From Actinomycetes bacterium (GTDB taxonomy: Bacteria > Actinomycetota > Acidimicrobiia > Acidimicrobiales > GCA-2861595), in contig JAHFUS010000034.1 in assembly GCA_023264975.1 (NCBI GenBank), positions 1-42,666 on the forward strand: DNA of 42,666 nt, written 5' to 3'. The notes below the pieces were generated by a model, which saw only the letters and a program-made list of their open reading frames with translations, was not told the DNA's origin and ran no database searches. The position numbers and the translations under genes are program-made. Shown piece by piece: positions 41,745-42,666 of the stretch. The stretch's first letter is position 1. Every line of letters starts with the position of its first letter.

Positions 41745-42507
41745 GCGCCCGGCAGCCGACGGCCTGCTCAGCGGTGGTGGGCTCGGCGGTGGTGACGTAG
41801 CGCTGGAGGGCCCGCCCGCCGGCCAGCACCAGCCGGCTCACCGGCGACCGGGGGCGGCCCGCCGCCTGCGTCACCGCCTCGGCCGTCGTGGCCATTAGCA
41901 GCACGAAGGCGGGGACCTGGAAGGCGGCGGGCAGGCCACCGACCGCGAGGCCGCCGATCATGGCCAGAAAGACCAGGTTGGTGCCGCACCGGTCGTGGAC
42001 CCGGGGTGCGGCCAGCACCGCCTGCACGTCGTCCATGGCGACACCGGCCTCGTGGGCGGCCACCGCCTTGTGCTCGGCCCCGTGGTACCGCCACAGCGAA
42101 CCGGGCGTCAGCAGCCGGAGCACGGCGAAGGCCATGACCCATGGACCGGCGGTGGCGGCGGTGCCGGCCCACAGCGGCAGCGTCCGCCCGTCGACCAAGA
42201 ACGAGAAGGACAGGCCGACGATCTCGACCTCCAGGAGGACCCACAGGAACCGCGCGTTGCGGCGCCTGGCCCGGGTGGCGGCGGCGGCGCCGGCGCCCCT
42301 GCCGAGCATGCCCCGGCCGACAGCCAGACGCATGCCGCCGGCCAAGCCGACGAGGAAGCGCAGCACCGGGATGTTGGCCGTGCGGCGGGGCGCCAGGGCG
42401 CCGACCTCCACCGAGCCGTCGTCGCGGGCCACCGCCCACGCCCGGCTCGTGCGCATGAGCACGCCGTCCGCCAGCGCCTGCCCCCCAATACGAACCGTGC
42501 CGCTCAC
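41683..42507 (-). CDS. DUF1385 (YqhQ-like) membrane protein
   Basis: A 274-residue polytopic membrane protein: IGGQALADGVLMRTSRAWAVA at the start, PVLRFLVGLAGGMRLAVGRG, several hydrophobic segments, and the family signature LWRYHGAEHKAVAAHEAG with the later RVHDRCGTNLVFL. The conserved His/Glu/Lys/Cys suggests a metal site, but the function is unknown. GTG 42507 follows GAGGAGG at four bases. Confidence 0.88.
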   Translation of the reverse strand: MSGTVRIGGQALADGVLMRTSRAWAVARDDGSVEVGALAPRRTANIPVLRFLVGLAGGMRLAVGRGMLGRGAGAAAATRARRRNARFLWVLLEVEIVGLSFSFLVDGRTLPLWAGTAATAGPWVMAFAVLRLLTPGSLWRYHGAEHKAVAAHEAGVAMDDVQAVLAAPRVHDRCGTNLVFLAMIGGLAVGGLPAAFQVPAFVLLMATTAEAVTQAAGRPRSPVSRLVLAGGRALQRYVTTAEPTTAEQAVGCRALAACLALHEQLVAPPGAVYL

Positions 42508-42666
42508 TGCTCCTCCTCGAGCCCCGCCGGTGTGCTCCGCAACAAGCCTAACCCCGATCATTCACCCGACGATCCCATTCGCCGAACGGACGCAGGAAAC
42601 GCGCTCGTGTTGGGGTGGGGGGAGTCGATCGCCATAGCTGCGGCACGGGCGCGGCCGTCGGCACGC
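42508..42666. other. Window edge upstream of DUF1385
   Basis: Minus-strand frames here are open to the edge and stop near 42545-42560, so the 3' end of another minus-strand gene may enter from the right; no family was recognised. No clear promoter for DUF1385 was seen. Confidence 0.35.

Overview
The window is about 42.7 kb of very GC-rich DNA with many GTG starts, short or absent Shine-Dalgarno sequences and chains of overlapping genes. It looks like a chromosomal segment of an actinobacterium, most probably of the class Acidimicrobiia. The reasons are the gene order rplM-rpsI-glmM-glmS-acpS-nnr-udg-tsaE-tsaB-rimI-tsaD / groES-groEL, the CIRCE-controlled groESL, the GuaB3-type paralogue next to guaA, and a secreted peptidase carrying the 'GYWLVASDGG' propeller repeats common in that class. 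The assignment is by recognition, not by a search.

Left end (1-7.6 kb, all minus strand) is an accessory block. It holds the start of a type I-E CRISPR-Cas operon (a DnaQ-like DEDDh exonuclease overlapping cas3, then the first 119 codons of cse1/cas8e running off the window). Upstream of it lie an MNS-clade AAA+ ATPase and a DEAD/DEAH helicase that form their own tight pair, joined by an unusually AT-rich hairpin. No CRISPR array lies inside the window.

Middle (7.6-25 kb) is mixed metabolism. It contains a methyltransferase with a winged-helix head; a methylmalonyl-CoA mutase B12 subunit-sucC-sucD operon; a small anchored protein squeezed between neighbours; a PadR regulator; a UvrD/PcrA helicase; a phosphate ABC transporter (pstS, a fused pstC-pstA, pstB); a secreted M15 peptidase with an exact 126-bp repeat; VOC and ArsR genes; guaB3-guaA; and small GAF and hypothetical genes.

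Right part (25-38.5 kb, minus strand) is a long housekeeping run. A promoter at about 38.55 kb drives rplM-rpsI, followed by glmM and an oversized GlmS, then acpS-nnr, then a GTGA/ATGA-coupled chain udg-tsaE-tsaB-rimI-tsaD that makes the t6A tRNA modification machinery. The groES-groEL operon with a perfect CIRCE follows, and a 55-codon gene starts at the very base after the groEL stop. The last 4 kb carry threonine ammonia-lyase (+), an FGGY kinase and a DUF1385 membrane protein (-).

The most unusual signals are: three long near-perfect inverted repeats of 17-23 bp arms in intergenic gaps of minus-strand gene runs, all beginning TTC and ending GAA; the 1134-residue GlmS with insertions and a tail of about 194 residues beyond its catalytic lysine; the I-E cas operon led by a separate DEDDh exonuclease; the zero-gap small gene after groEL; and two divergent genes whose GTG starts share one 8-bp palindrome. 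No rRNA, tRNA, insertion sequence or complete CRISPR array was seen.
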